A DNA stretch of 64,000 nucleotides. Source: Acetobacterium sp. (GTDB taxonomy: Bacteria > Bacillota > Clostridia > Eubacteriales > Eubacteriaceae). Positions 36,658 through 45,159 of this stretch are shown here, piece after piece. The stretch is taken from positions 106,026 through 170,025 of the forward strand of contig NZ_JAUSPS010000097.1 of NCBI RefSeq assembly GCF_030652775.1, written 5' to 3'. The position numbers were made by a program, and so were the translations under genes. Under the pieces are notes generated by a model. It worked only from the letters and a program-made list of their open reading frames with translations. It was not told the DNA's origin and did not search any database. Numbering within the stretch: position 1 is the first letter of the stretch; every line of letters begins with the position of its first letter.

Positions 36658-37785
36658 ATGAAAGAAATCAATATTGGTAAAATTATTGTCGCCAAACGCC
36701 GCGAAAAGGGTCTGACTCAGGAAGATTTGGCCGCTTATATTGGGGTTTCCAAGGCCTCTGTTTCCAAATGGGAAACTGGCCAGAGTTATCCGGATATTAC
36801 CTTTCTCCCCCAGCTTAGCGCCTATTTCAATATCAGCATCGATGATCTGATGGGTTATTCACCTCAGCTGACCCCAGTGGATATCAAAACTCTGTATCAT
36901 CGGTTGGCTGATGATTTTGCCGCTAAACCGGTTGCTGAAGTACTGGCCGAATGCGAAACTATTATTAAAAAATACTACTCCTGTTTTCCCTTGCTGTTGC
37001 AAATGGCCGTACTCTTGGCCAACCATCATATGCTGGCGACTGACCCGGCAGCCGCCAAGGCAATGCTGGAAAAGGCGGTCACGCTTTGCCAGCGGATCAG
37101 AGCCGAAAGCGATGACCGGAACCTGACCCGGGATGTGATAGCGGTTGAGGGCATCTGCTATCTGATGCTGAACCAACCTGATCAGGTCATGGAATTGGTA
37201 GGTGAAACTGTCCGCCCCTTCCCCACTGATACGGAAATGCTGGCTCAGGCCTATCAGATGGCGGGTAACCCGGATAAGGCCAGACAGGTGTTGCAGATCA
37301 GCATGTATCAGCATCTGCTATTTCTGGTTTCCACGGCTTCAGCCTATCTGATGCTAAATGCCGGTGATCTCAACCGGGTGGAAATGATTCTGACCCGAAC
37401 CCTGGGGGTGGCCGCACTCTACGATCTGAATGCCCTCCATCCCAATACCATGGCCCAGGTTTATTACGCCGCCGCTCAGGTCTATGCCAGCCATCAGGAT
37501 ACCGACACCACCCTGGCTTATCTGGCTGACTATACTGAGGTCTGCGTTTCTGACTTTTTCCCCTACTCCCTCCATGGTGACGACTATTTTGACGCCATCC
37601 AGCCCTGGTTTGAGGATTTCGACCTGGGGGTGGGTGCACCCCGGAGCGAAGAGGTCATCAAACAAAGCATGCTGGATGGCCTGGTGGCTAACCCCCAGTT
37701 TGACTTTATTAAAGGGGATCGCCGCTTTAAGGATCTGATAACACAATTAGAAACACATTTAAACAACAAAGGAGACAATCAATGA
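36658..37785 (+). CDS. XRE-family regulator with TPR-like C-terminus
   Basis: A 375-residue protein. The helix-turn-helix spans about residues 6-60, with the typical GLTQEDLAAYIGVSKASVSK and the following WETGQSYPDI. The remaining 300 residues are helical, with repeats such as LAQAYQMAGNPDKARQVLQI resembling tetratricopeptide units, as in Rgg/PlcR-type or other signal-binding regulators. It overlaps by four bases with a CPBP-family membrane protease, suggesting the pair acts together. It probably regulates its own promoter. Confidence 0.85.
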   Translation: MKEINIGKIIVAKRREKGLTQEDLAAYIGVSKASVSKWETGQSYPDITFLPQLSAYFNISIDDLMGYSPQLTPVDIKTLYHRLADDFAAKPVAEVLAECETIIKKYYSCFPLLLQMAVLLANHHMLATDPAAAKAMLEKAVTLCQRIRAESDDRNLTRDVIAVEGICYLMLNQPDQVMELVGETVRPFPTDTEMLAQAYQMAGNPDKARQVLQISMYQHLLFLVSTASAYLMLNAGDLNRVEMILTRTLGVAALYDLNALHPNTMAQVYYAAAQVYASHQDTDTTLAYLADYTEVCVSDFFPYSLHGDDYFDAIQPWFEDFDLGVGAPRSEEVIKQSMLDGLVANPQFDFIKGDRRFKDLITQLETHLNNKGDNQ

Positions 37786-38657
37786 AACGAATTGGATTTT
37801 TTTTAGGATTAGCTTTTTTTCTGACCTGGACCCTGGAATTCGCCTTAATGGCCAATGGTGGGCTGTCCAGCAGCTACGCCATTTTTGTCCTTTCAGCAGT
37901 GATGCTGATGCCTGCTCTTGCGGTGGTGGCCACCCGGCTGATTACCAAGGAAGGGTTTAAGGACTTTGGACTGAAGCCCCATTTCAAAGGCAATGTCCGT
38001 TATTATCTGGCGGCCTGGTTTGGCCCGGCGCTGCTGATTGCTTTGGGTGCGCTAATTTATTTTCTGTTGTTCCCCAACCAGTTTGACCCCACTATGAGTC
38101 AGATGGCCGGGATCTATGCCGCCCAGGGAATAACCCTACCAGAAGGTACCCTGTTCACGATTTTTCTGAGCCAGTTGTTGCTTGGTATCTTCCTGGCCCC
38201 CCTGCTTAACATCATCACCACCTCCGGTGAAGAAATCGGCTGGCGCGGTTATCTGTTGCCAAAGCTGATGGAAAGGTATAGCCCCCGAGTATCGATTGTT
38301 ATTTCCGGGATCATCTGGGGTCTATGGCATGCCCCGATCATTGCCATGGGGCATAATTACGGCACCGGTTATCCCACCGCTCCCTGGGGCGGCATCCTGG
38401 CAATGGTTTTCTTCTGCTTGTTTATTGGCTCCATTTTCTCATTTCTGGCCATTCGCACCAAAAGCTTTTTGCCGGCATCCATCGCCCATGGCTCCCTTAA
38501 CGGATTTGCCGCTATTTCGATCTGGTTTACCCTGGGCACCCCCAGCCCTTTCATCGGGCCTTTGCCCACAGGGATTATCGGCGGCATCGGACTGATCGTT
38601 GTGGGAATTCTTTCTTTTGTTTGGGTGGGCAGTAAAAATACCGCAGTTAAACAATAA
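37782..38657 (+). CDS. CPBP family intramembrane metalloprotease
   Basis: A 291-residue protein with seven or eight membrane helices. The protease motifs are SGEEIGWRGYLLPKL (EExxxR), FWxxH-like GIIWGLWHAPI, and the third histidine in SIAHGSLNG. These match CAAX/Abi-type proteases. It is translationally coupled (ATGA) to the XRE regulator. Such pairs often work in bacteriocin immunity or membrane stress; the target is unknown. Confidence 0.85.
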   Translation: MKRIGFFLGLAFFLTWTLEFALMANGGLSSSYAIFVLSAVMLMPALAVVATRLITKEGFKDFGLKPHFKGNVRYYLAAWFGPALLIALGALIYFLLFPNQFDPTMSQMAGIYAAQGITLPEGTLFTIFLSQLLLGIFLAPLLNIITTSGEEIGWRGYLLPKLMERYSPRVSIVISGIIWGLWHAPIIAMGHNYGTGYPTAPWGGILAMVFFCLFIGSIFSFLAIRTKSFLPASIAHGSLNGFAAISIWFTLGTPSPFIGPLPTGIIGGIGLIVVGILSFVWVGSKNTAVKQ

Positions 38658-38714
38658 AAAAGCAGCCCCAAGTAAGCCGCTATTATTAATTTTTTTAGTA
38701 ATAATGATTTTAAG

Positions 38715-38743
38715 TTGACATAATGATAGAGCTTTGGTATAAT
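38715..38743 (+). promoter_or_regulatory. strong sigma-A promoter of an unassigned RNA
   Basis: TTGACA (38715-38720) and TATAAT (38738-38743), both perfect, are separated by exactly 17 bases. Transcription would start near 38750. Confidence 0.85.
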
Positions 38744-38749
38744 GTAATC

Positions 38750-39017
38750 AATAAAGTTGTGAAGTATATACTTTGAGTAGTTTTTCTGGTGAGCATATTT
38801 ACGTGTTAAGAAACGTGGAAATATGTAAGCCGGATGATAAATAAATGAAATCTGTATAAAAAAACATTTTTATGGAACTGGGGCTTGTGTAGGATCGTGA
38901 GGTCATACACTATACTATTGGGCAATTTCGCCACAAATGGTATATTGTGAGTTATTTATATAGCGAAGCTAGGGCACTCTAACTCTGTATTTTCAGAGTT
39001 AGGGTGCCCTTTTTTTA
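38750..39017 (+). ncRNA. structured RNA or leader upstream of an amino-acid transporter
   Basis: A 268-base unit between a consensus promoter and a strong terminator, with no ORF. The ends can pair: ATAAA near 38760 with TTTAT near 38957, and ATATAC/GTATAT with TTTG/CAAA inside. An internal hairpin CATATTTACGT/ACGTGGAAATATG and an AAGCC/GGCTT pair are visible. I could not match it to lysine, glycine, glutamine, SAM or T-box leaders. It may be a small RNA, such as 6S-like, or a terminating riboswitch for the amino-acid ABC operon that starts 134 bases later. Confidence 0.6.
38972..39017 (+). terminator. strong terminator upstream of the amino-acid ABC operon
   Basis: GGGCACTCTAACTCTG (38972-38987) pairs with CAGAGTTAGGGTGCCC (38994-39009), with a single wobble pair, followed by eight T residues. 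Confidence 0.92.
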
Positions 39018-39150
39018 TAGATTTTTCCTTGTAGTTTGGATTTCTCTACGAACTCGGTACATATTACTTTTCCTTGATTATTATCACACAATTGTGAAAG
39101 GATAAAAATCAGGTTAATATAGATTTACTACTTACATTCAGGAGGAAGAA

Positions 39151-39942
39151 ATGAAAAAGAAAAAATTAATGATAATGGTTTTAGGTGTGATGCTGGCCGG
39201 TGTTCTAAGTGGGTGTTCCGGATCATCCGCTGACGAAACGACCTATTCTAAGATTATCGAAACTGGTGAGATGACCTTTGCCATGACTGGTGCTTATCCG
39301 CCCTTTAACTATATCGATAAAAATGGTGAGCTGACCGGATTTGATATTGAAATCGCCCATGCCATCGCCAAAAAAATGGGGGTTACTGCCAAACCCATTA
39401 CGGTCGAATGGGATGGCATCATTGGCGGACTGACCGGGAATCGCTTTGATATGATCATCGGGAGTATGGCAGTTACGGAAGAGCGGCTTAAACAGGTTAG
39501 TTTCACCGATCCCTACTACTATGACGGCGCACAATTTTTTGCCAAAGCCGGTTCGGGATTAAACAGTATTAGCGAACTGGAAAATGGCAAGGTTGGGGTT
39601 GTCACCGGTACCACCTTCCATGAATATTTGGATGGGATGGAAAATATTGCTGAAATTCTTCAATTCCAGAGTGATGTGGATAATTTCAAAAGTGTCGATC
39701 AAGGCCGTTCTGATGGGCTTGTCACCAGCAAGGTCGTTGGCGCTCGCGCTCCGATTGATTATGGGGTTGCCATTGAGCCGGTCGGTGATCTGCTTTATAC
39801 CGAAAACATCGCCATCGCTATCCGTCAGGATGACCCGGAGCTGCTGGAAGCCGTCAACAAGGCTCTGGCTGCCATTATTGCCGATGGCACCTATGCCGAA
39901 ATAAGCAATCGCTGGTTTGGTATGAATATTCTTGAAAAATAG
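39151..39942 (+). CDS. polar amino-acid ABC transporter substrate-binding lipoprotein
   Basis: A 263-residue family 3 binding protein. The lipoprotein signal is MKKKKLMIMVLGVMLAGVLS, with the lipobox cysteine at residue 22 (SGC). The conserved MTGAYPPFNYIDKNGELTGFDIE, then MIIGSMAVTEERLKQVSFTDPYYYDG, identify the glutamine/histidine/lysine type. AGGAGGAAG precedes the ATG. It follows the terminated RNA at 38750-39017 and is separated from the permease by two hairpins, so it is likely made in excess over it. The ligand is not resolved. Confidence 0.9.
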   Translation: MKKKKLMIMVLGVMLAGVLSGCSGSSADETTYSKIIETGEMTFAMTGAYPPFNYIDKNGELTGFDIEIAHAIAKKMGVTAKPITVEWDGIIGGLTGNRFDMIIGSMAVTEERLKQVSFTDPYYYDGAQFFAKAGSGLNSISELENGKVGVVTGTTFHEYLDGMENIAEILQFQSDVDNFKSVDQGRSDGLVTSKVVGARAPIDYGVAIEPVGDLLYTENIAIAIRQDDPELLEAVNKALAAIIADGTYAEISNRWFGMNILEK

Positions 39943-39952
39943 AAGCTTTTTA

Positions 39953-39987
39953 TTCAGGCAGTCCGGGTCTTAACCGAACTGCCTGAA
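39953..39987 (+). terminator. intercistronic hairpin 1
   Basis: TTCAGGCAGT (39953-39962) pairs with ACTGCCTGAA (39978-39987), followed by ACCATTTTTACG. Probably a partial terminator or 3'-end stabiliser for the binding-protein mRNA. Confidence 0.6.
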
Positions 39988-40040
39988 ACCATTTTTACGC
40001 TAACCAAGTATTATCTAAATTTAAACCAAATCTAAAACTG

Positions 40041-40080
40041 TGACATCCGTATTTTTTTTAGAGAGACGATACGGATGTCA
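40041..40080 (+). repeat. intercistronic hairpin 2
   Basis: A perfect 12-base inverted repeat, TGACATCCGTAT (40041-40052) with ATACGGATGTCA (40069-40080), 24 bases before the permease ribosome site. It may protect or attenuate the permease message. It is not followed by a T run. Confidence 0.6.
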
Positions 40081-40116
40081 TCATTTTATGATTATTCAAA
40101 AAACAGGAGGTATCCC

Positions 40117-40806
40117 ATGGATGCTATCATAAATCTGGCCAACAATAGTATTGAATTTTTTAAAACCGTGGTCGAATTTGCGCCTAAGTTTATTCCCGGC
40201 GTGATCTTAACCCTGCAGCTGGCATTCTTTTCCATCATCTTGGGGATGATCATCGGACTGGTGGTAGCCGTTTTAAAACTGACCAAATATAAGTGGTTAA
40301 AAAAAATCATGAACGTCTATATCACCATCGTCCGGGGAACCCCGCTATTGCTCCAATTGTATTTTATTTTTTACGGACTCCCTAGCCTGGGCATCATGAT
40401 TGACAGTTTTCCCTCGGCGATTATTGCCCTGGCTCTCCATAATGGTGCCTATATCAGTGAAATTTTTCGGGGTTCCATTGAATCGATCGACTATGGTCAG
40501 CGGGAAGCCGCCCGGTCGCTGGGTATGACCAAATGGCAGGCGATGAAACGAGTCGTGCTACCCCAGGCCTTTAAGCGCTCGGTTCCGGCTTTAGGAAATC
40601 AGTTTATCATTGCCGTCAAGGACTCTTCCCTGGCTAGTGTTATCACCATCACCGAAACCATGCTGCTGGCGCGACAGTTTGGTGCCGCCACCTTTAATGT
40701 CTTCCCGATTTATTTCACCGCCGGGGTCTACTATCTGATTATTACCATGGGGCTGACTAAAATTCTTAGTATGGTCGAACAAAAGTTGAAAGTGAATGAG
40801 AGGTAA
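40117..40806 (+). CDS. amino-acid ABC transporter permease
   Basis: A 229-residue permease of the HisMQ/GlnP type, with about five membrane helices. The ABC-coupling loop is REAARSLGMTKWQAMKRVVLPQAF. The RGTPLLLQLYFIFYGLP segment is typical of polar amino-acid permeases. Start at 40117, where AGGAGG lies six bases upstream; the earlier frame to 40075 is inside a hairpin. It is followed by the ATPase gene after three bases. Confidence 0.9.
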   Translation: MDAIINLANNSIEFFKTVVEFAPKFIPGVILTLQLAFFSIILGMIIGLVVAVLKLTKYKWLKKIMNVYITIVRGTPLLLQLYFIFYGLPSLGIMIDSFPSAIIALALHNGAYISEIFRGSIESIDYGQREAARSLGMTKWQAMKRVVLPQAFKRSVPALGNQFIIAVKDSSLASVITITETMLLARQFGAATFNVFPIYFTAGVYYLIITMGLTKILSMVEQKLKVNER

Positions 40807-40809
40807 ACA

Positions 40810-41535
40810 ATGAGTATGATCGAAATTAAAAATTTACACAAGTATTTTGGCGAACTGGAAGTTTTACGCGGTATTGATTTAACCGTTGACGAAAGCGAGG
40901 TCGTCTGCCTGATCGGCTCCAGTGGATCGGGAAAAAGCACGCTGCTGCGCTGTATTAATTTCCTAGAAGAAAAAAACGAGGGTGAAATCTACATTGACGG
41001 CCAATTGGTCACGTCAAAAGATATCAATAATATCCGCCAAAAAGTGGGTATGGTCTTTCAGCGATTCAACCTTTTTCCCCATATGACGGTCATTCAGAAC
41101 GTGATGGAAGGCCCTATCACGGTTAAAAAAATGGCTAAGAAAGAAGCCCGGGATCTGGCCATGGCTCTGCTTGAAAAGGTTAACCTATTGGATAAGGCTG
41201 ACGAATACCCCGCCATGCTTTCCGGTGGACAGCAGCAGCGGGTAGCGATCGCCCGCTCTTTAGCGATGGAGCCGAAAGTGATTCTTTTTGATGAACCGAC
41301 CTCAGCTCTCGATCCGGAGTTGGTCGGCGAGGTCCTGGGGGTTATGAATGACCTAGCCAAAGAAGGCCGAACGATGATTATTGTGACCCACGAAATGGGC
41401 TTTGCCAAAGAAGTGGCGGATCGGGTTATCTTTATTCATGACGGTCAGATTGCCGAAGAAGGAACCCCGGAAGATATTTTTGATCGCCCGGAAAATGAAC
41501 GCCTGCAGAACTTTCTGGGGCAAATTTTAGTCTAG
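40810..41535 (+). CDS. amino-acid ABC transporter ATPase (GlnQ-like)
   Basis: A 241-residue ABC ATPase. Walker A is GSSGSGKST, the signature is [15 protein letters not shown], Walker B is [14 protein letters not shown], and the H-loop is [15 protein letters not shown]. It energises the permease and binding protein encoded upstream. No terminator is obvious between it and the P-II-like gene, 123 bases later. Confidence 0.93.
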   Translation: MSMIEIKNLHKYFGELEVLRGIDLTVDESEVVCLIGSSGSGKSTLLRCINFLEEKNEGEIYIDGQLVTSKDINNIRQKVGMVFQRFNLFPHMTVIQNVMEGPITVKKMAKKEARDLAMALLEKVNLLDKADEYPAMLSGGQQQRVAIARSLAMEPKVILFDEPTSALDPELVGEVLGVMNDLAKEGRTMIIVTHEMGFAKEVADRVIFIHDGQIAEEGTPEDIFDRPENERLQNFLGQILV

Positions 41536-41658
41536 GTTCCCTTTTTGTCAGTGTTCATTGGTCAAGTCTTCAAACCAATCTTTTTTGAACTTCCTGATAT
41601 TAAGTGCTATACTGATAGTAACACTAATTTTTATCACCATCAAAAGAGGAGGAAATCA

Positions 41659-42012
41659 ATGAAGTTACTTGTTTATGTCCTAAGCCAGCCTGACAAACTG
41701 GATGCACTGCTGGCAGCATTGGCGGCCGAACGAATATGCGGTGCCACGGTGCTTGAAAGCCGGGGCATGGCCCGACATCTCAGCCATCTCCACGATGCCG
41801 ACGAAATTCCCATTCTGAGTTCACTGCGATCTTTTCTGAATCCGGAAGTGACTCAGGGTAATCTTATTTTGATCGTCATTGAGGATGAAAAAATTCCCAG
41901 TGTCCTTGCGGCCATTGAATCGGTTGTTTTACCCCTGGACGAACCAGATTCGGGCATTGTCTTCACCATCCCCGTCGATTTCGCGAAAGGTCTGTGTTCA
42001 ATTGGAAGCTAA
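41659..42012 (+). CDS. P-II-like small regulatory protein
   Basis: A 117-residue protein whose N-terminus, MKLLVYVLSQPDKLDALLAALAAERICGATVLES, resembles the beta-alpha-beta core of P-II-like signalling proteins. A loop follows, and then VIEDEKIPSVLAAIESVVLP as the second repeat. GAGGAGG lies six bases before the ATG. Its end overlaps the start of the antiporter gene by 11 bases, a sign of functional coupling. It may bind a nucleotide or metal and control the antiporter. The family assignment is by appearance only. Confidence 0.6.
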   Translation: MKLLVYVLSQPDKLDALLAALAAERICGATVLESRGMARHLSHLHDADEIPILSSLRSFLNPEVTQGNLILIVIEDEKIPSVLAAIESVVLPLDEPDSGIVFTIPVDFAKGLCSIGS

Positions 42013-43216
42013 ACTTATCATTGAAATAGCGATTATGTTGTTAGCCGGAATCCTGCTGGGACGACTGGCCAAACAATTCAAAATGCCCAATGTCACCGGA
42101 TACCTGATTGCCGGACTGGTTTTAGGACCTTCCTTTCTGAATATCATCTCGATTGATATGGTCAACGGTTTTGTGGTGATCTCAGATATTGCCCTGGGTT
42201 TCATTGCCTTTTCCATCGGCAGTCAGTTTGACCTCAACTATTTCCGGAAGGTTGGGATTGCCCCGATTGTGATTGCCACTGCGGAAGCCCTGCTGGCGGT
42301 AGTCCTGGTCACTCTGGTCCTGATGTTTTTCGGTTTTGATCCCAAACTTGCGATTATGCTGGGCGCGATTGCGGCCGCCACCGCTCCAGCTCAAACCATT
42401 ATGGTGATCAAGCAATATGATGCTAAAGGCCCCCTGACCTCGATGCTGATGAGTGTCGTTGCGATTGATGACGCTATAGCTCTGATCGCCTTTGGTTTTG
42501 CCGCAACCATCGTCAATGCCATGAATTCAACCGTCGAAACAAGCCTGATCCTCTCGATTCTGGCCCCTTTTTATGAGGTCATTATTTCGTTTGTGCTGGG
42601 CGCTGCGGCGGGAATCCTGATGAAACTGTTTTTTCGGTTTTTCAAGAAACCCTCCAATCAAATCTGCATCGTCATTGCCTTTATTTTACTGACCTACTGG
42701 GTCGCTGATTTGCTTCATGGTTCCCCATTACTGGCTTGCATGGCTCTGGGCGGTGTCCTGGTCAACATTTACCGCGATCATATCGATGCCTTGATGAAAA
42801 CCACCGATGCCTTTACCCCACCAATTTTTTTGGTCTTTTTTGTCATCTCCGGGGCCGGATTTCAAGTTTCCGCCCTGCCAGCGATTGGGCTGATCGGGAT
42901 CATCTATGTGGTTGTCCGGGTTATCGGCAAAATGGCCGGGGCCTGGTTTGGTGGCAAAATCAGCCATCAGAACGAAAATATCTGCAAATATCTGGGACCA
43001 ACCCTGATGCCCCAGGCCGGCGTCGCACTAGGGCTGGTGGTCGTTGCTGCTAAAATAGTTCCCCTTTATGCTGAACAGATCCAGGTCGTTATTTTATGTT
43101 CTACCTTCATTTATTCAGTGATCGGTCCGATTGCCGCCAAGTATGCTCTGGTTAAAGCTGGAGAAATCACACTGCCCGAGACCAGACCGATATCCCCTAA
43201 AAAAATTCATTCTTAA
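42002..43216 (+). CDS. CPA2-type cation/proton antiporter
   Basis: A 404-residue integral membrane protein with about 12 helices. It starts at a TTG at 42002, preceded by GAAAGGT, inside the end of the P-II-like gene. Motifs are GRLAKQFKMPNVTGYLIAGL and the AIDDAIALI pair of Asp residues typical of KefB/NhaS-type exchangers. No TrkA-N domain is attached. It may exchange Na or K for protons and, with the P-II-like protein, tune ion balance. Confidence 0.8.
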   Translation: MEAKLIIEIAIMLLAGILLGRLAKQFKMPNVTGYLIAGLVLGPSFLNIISIDMVNGFVVISDIALGFIAFSIGSQFDLNYFRKVGIAPIVIATAEALLAVVLVTLVLMFFGFDPKLAIMLGAIAAATAPAQTIMVIKQYDAKGPLTSMLMSVVAIDDAIALIAFGFAATIVNAMNSTVETSLILSILAPFYEVIISFVLGAAAGILMKLFFRFFKKPSNQICIVIAFILLTYWVADLLHGSPLLACMALGGVLVNIYRDHIDALMKTTDAFTPPIFLVFFVISGAGFQVSALPAIGLIGIIYVVVRVIGKMAGAWFGGKISHQNENICKYLGPTLMPQAGVALGLVVVAAKIVPLYAEQIQVVILCSTFIYSVIGPIAAKYALVKAGEITLPETRPISPKKIHS

Positions 43217-43221
43217 AACAG

Positions 43222-43262
43222 CAATGGCGATGCTTCCTTTTAAATAGGAAGTATCGCCATTG
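43222..43262. terminator. shared terminator of convergent antiporter and OpuC genes
   Basis: CAATGGCGATGCTTCC (43222-43237) pairs with GGAAGTATCGCCATTG (43247-43262). A T-rich tail lies on the right and an A run on the left. Confidence 0.8.
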
Positions 43263-43313
43263 TTAATTTATTTCCAGTACCAGCGTGTTACTTACTTAGA
43301 CCTGACAGCCTTT

Positions 43314-44270
43314 TTAAAACTTCAATCGTGATAAACAACTCAAATCAAAGGCGCCAACAACTCGGCCGGTAGCATCCCGGACGCCAATCTGATTGACGCC
43401 GTTTTCCAGACAGATCCGGATGCCAACAATCAGCGGATCATCGGCTCTAACCCAATGGGTCATCTCTTTTTCAGCGGCATTGCCGTTCGTGCTACCATTA
43501 AAGGGACAAACCACTTGTTCGATTTTGACAATATTCAAATAGGATAAAAAGCCCTTGTTACCGATAAAATCATCGGCAAAATGGCTCTTGCTATGAAAAA
43601 CAATCGCATCCCGGGAACCCACTTCCATGATTTCACCCTGATTCATCACCACAATTTTGCTCCCCAGCTTGATGGCTTCTTCAATGTCGTGGGTGACAAA
43701 GACAATGGTTTTATTAAGGGTTTGATAAATCCGGATGATTTCATCCTGGAGCACCCCCCGATTAATCTGATCTACTGCGCCCAAGGGCTCGTCCATCAAA
43801 ATAATTTCAGGATCAGCTGCCAGCGCCCGGGCAATACCGACCCGCTGCTTCTGGCCACCACTTAATTCATTGGGGTATTTGGGCAGATAATCTTCCGCTA
43901 GGCCAACCAGCTGGATCAGCTCCCGGGCCCGTTGCTTTTTCTCGGTTTCGCTGGCTTTTTGAATATCCAGGGCATAAGCAATATTTTTTTCTATGGTCAG
44001 ATGGGGAAACAACCCCACCTGCTGGATGACATAACCGATGTTGCGTTTCAGGGTAATCGGATCCCACTCTTTGAGCTCTTTTCCCTTGATCCGGATTTCT
44101 CCGCTGTCTGGCTGAATCAGGCCGTTCATCATTTTTAGCAGCGTCGTTTTGCCGCAACCGGAAGGACCGATCAACACCACAAACTCGCCCTGTGAAACGA
44201 TCAGACTCAAATGCCGGATAATTGGTTTCCCGGCTTCATACTGCTGGCTGACATCACGAAACTCAATCAT
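43314..44270 (-). CDS. osmoprotectant ABC transporter ATPase (OpuCA/ProV-like)
   Basis: A 318-residue ATPase. Walker A is GPSGCGKTT, the signature LSGGQKQRVGIARAL, and Walker B ILMDEPLGAVD. After the ATPase domain (about 1-240) a C-terminal region corresponds to one CBS-like unit with MTHWVRADDPLIVGIRI, shorter than the tandem CBS of OpuA/OpuC. That region senses ionic strength in relatives. It is the third gene of a permease, binding protein, ATPase operon, starting four bases after the binding protein stop. Confidence 0.9.
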   Translation of the reverse strand: MIEFRDVSQQYEAGKPIIRHLSLIVSQGEFVVLIGPSGCGKTTLLKMMNGLIQPDSGEIRIKGKELKEWDPITLKRNIGYVIQQVGLFPHLTIEKNIAYALDIQKASETEKKQRARELIQLVGLAEDYLPKYPNELSGGQKQRVGIARALAADPEIILMDEPLGAVDQINRGVLQDEIIRIYQTLNKTIVFVTHDIEEAIKLGSKIVVMNQGEIMEVGSRDAIVFHSKSHFADDFIGNKGFLSYLNIVKIEQVVCPFNGSTNGNAAEKEMTHWVRADDPLIVGIRICLENGVNQIGVRDATGRVVGAFDLSCLSRLKF

Positions 44271-44274
44271 CGAA

Positions 44275-45159
44275 TTATAACAAGCCCTTGGCTTTCAGGA
44301 ATTCAGCGGCAACGTTGCCAGCATCCCGATTTTCTTTTTCCACATAATAATTCATCTGCTGCATTTCCTCGTCACTGATCTGTCCCGCCAGTTGGTTAAG
44401 AATCGCTTCCAGTTCCGGGTATTTATCCAGGGTTTCCTGACGGATCACGGTGGCCGCTTCATAGGCCGGGAAGAATCCCTTATCATCTTTTAGCACCTTT
44501 AAATCATATTCGGCCAGTAGTCCATCAGTGGAAAAATTATTGATCACATCCACCTGGCCCTCGCCGATGGCCTTATATTTCAGACCGATATCCAGTTCTT
44601 TGGTTTCCTTGAAATTAAAACCATAGGCCGTAACCAGTCCGGGATAGCCATCTTCCCGTTCGTAAAAATCATATTCCGATCCCAGCACCAGACTGCCACT
44701 CTGGGCGGCCAGATCCGAGAAGGTATTAATCCCCATGCTATCGGCTTTGGTTTTATCCATTGCCAATGCGTAGGTGTCGTTAAAGCCATAGCGATCCAGC
44801 CAGACAAAATTGTATTTTTCCTGATACTGGCTTTTGACCCCTTCATAAAGCGCTTCCGGATCGGTCACCAGGTCATTTTTTAGCACAAACAGCCAGCCGG
44901 TGCCGGTATATTCCGGGTACATGTCGATATCACCGGCCTCCATGGCTGGCTGAATATTGGATGTACCGCCGCCAATGCCCATTTTATACTCCACCGTGAT
45001 ATCAGAATTGGCTTCGATCAGCTGACCCATCATTTCGGCAATGATATAGCTTTCGGCCATTGGTTTTGAGGCAATAACCACCTTCTTGTTCTCAGTTTGA
45101 CAACCGGCCACTAAAAAAACCAGTACGACGATTAATCCTAACTCCATCCACTTTTTCAT
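44275..45159 (-). CDS. glycine betaine/choline-type ABC substrate-binding lipoprotein
   Basis: A 294-residue OpuC-type binding protein. The lipobox is LVFLVAGC at residues 13-20. The conserved MAESYIIAEMMGQLIEAN, then GIGGGTSNIQPAMEAGDIDMYPEYTGTGW, is typical of quaternary-amine-binding proteins. Start overlaps the permease stop by four bases. It captures compatible solutes such as choline, carnitine or betaine; the exact ligand cannot be decided. Confidence 0.9.
   Translation of the reverse strand: MKKWMELGLIVVLVFLVAGCQTENKKVVIASKPMAESYIIAEMMGQLIEANSDITVEYKMGIGGGTSNIQPAMEAGDIDMYPEYTGTGWLFVLKNDLVTDPEALYEGVKSQYQEKYNFVWLDRYGFNDTYALAMDKTKADSMGINTFSDLAAQSGSLVLGSEYDFYEREDGYPGLVTAYGFNFKETKELDIGLKYKAIGEGQVDVINNFSTDGLLAEYDLKVLKDDKGFFPAYEAATVIRQETLDKYPELEAILNQLAGQISDEEMQQMNYYVEKENRDAGNVAAEFLKAKGLL

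Noticed and set aside
37370..37746. Long minus-strand frames within the XRE regulator
   Set aside because: They are shadows of a well-supported gene, with proline/arginine-rich translation and no ribosome site.
38750..39017. T-box, lysine or glutamine riboswitch
   Set aside because: No T-box sequence, no specifier loop, and none of the conserved lysine, glycine or glutamine aptamer blocks are present.
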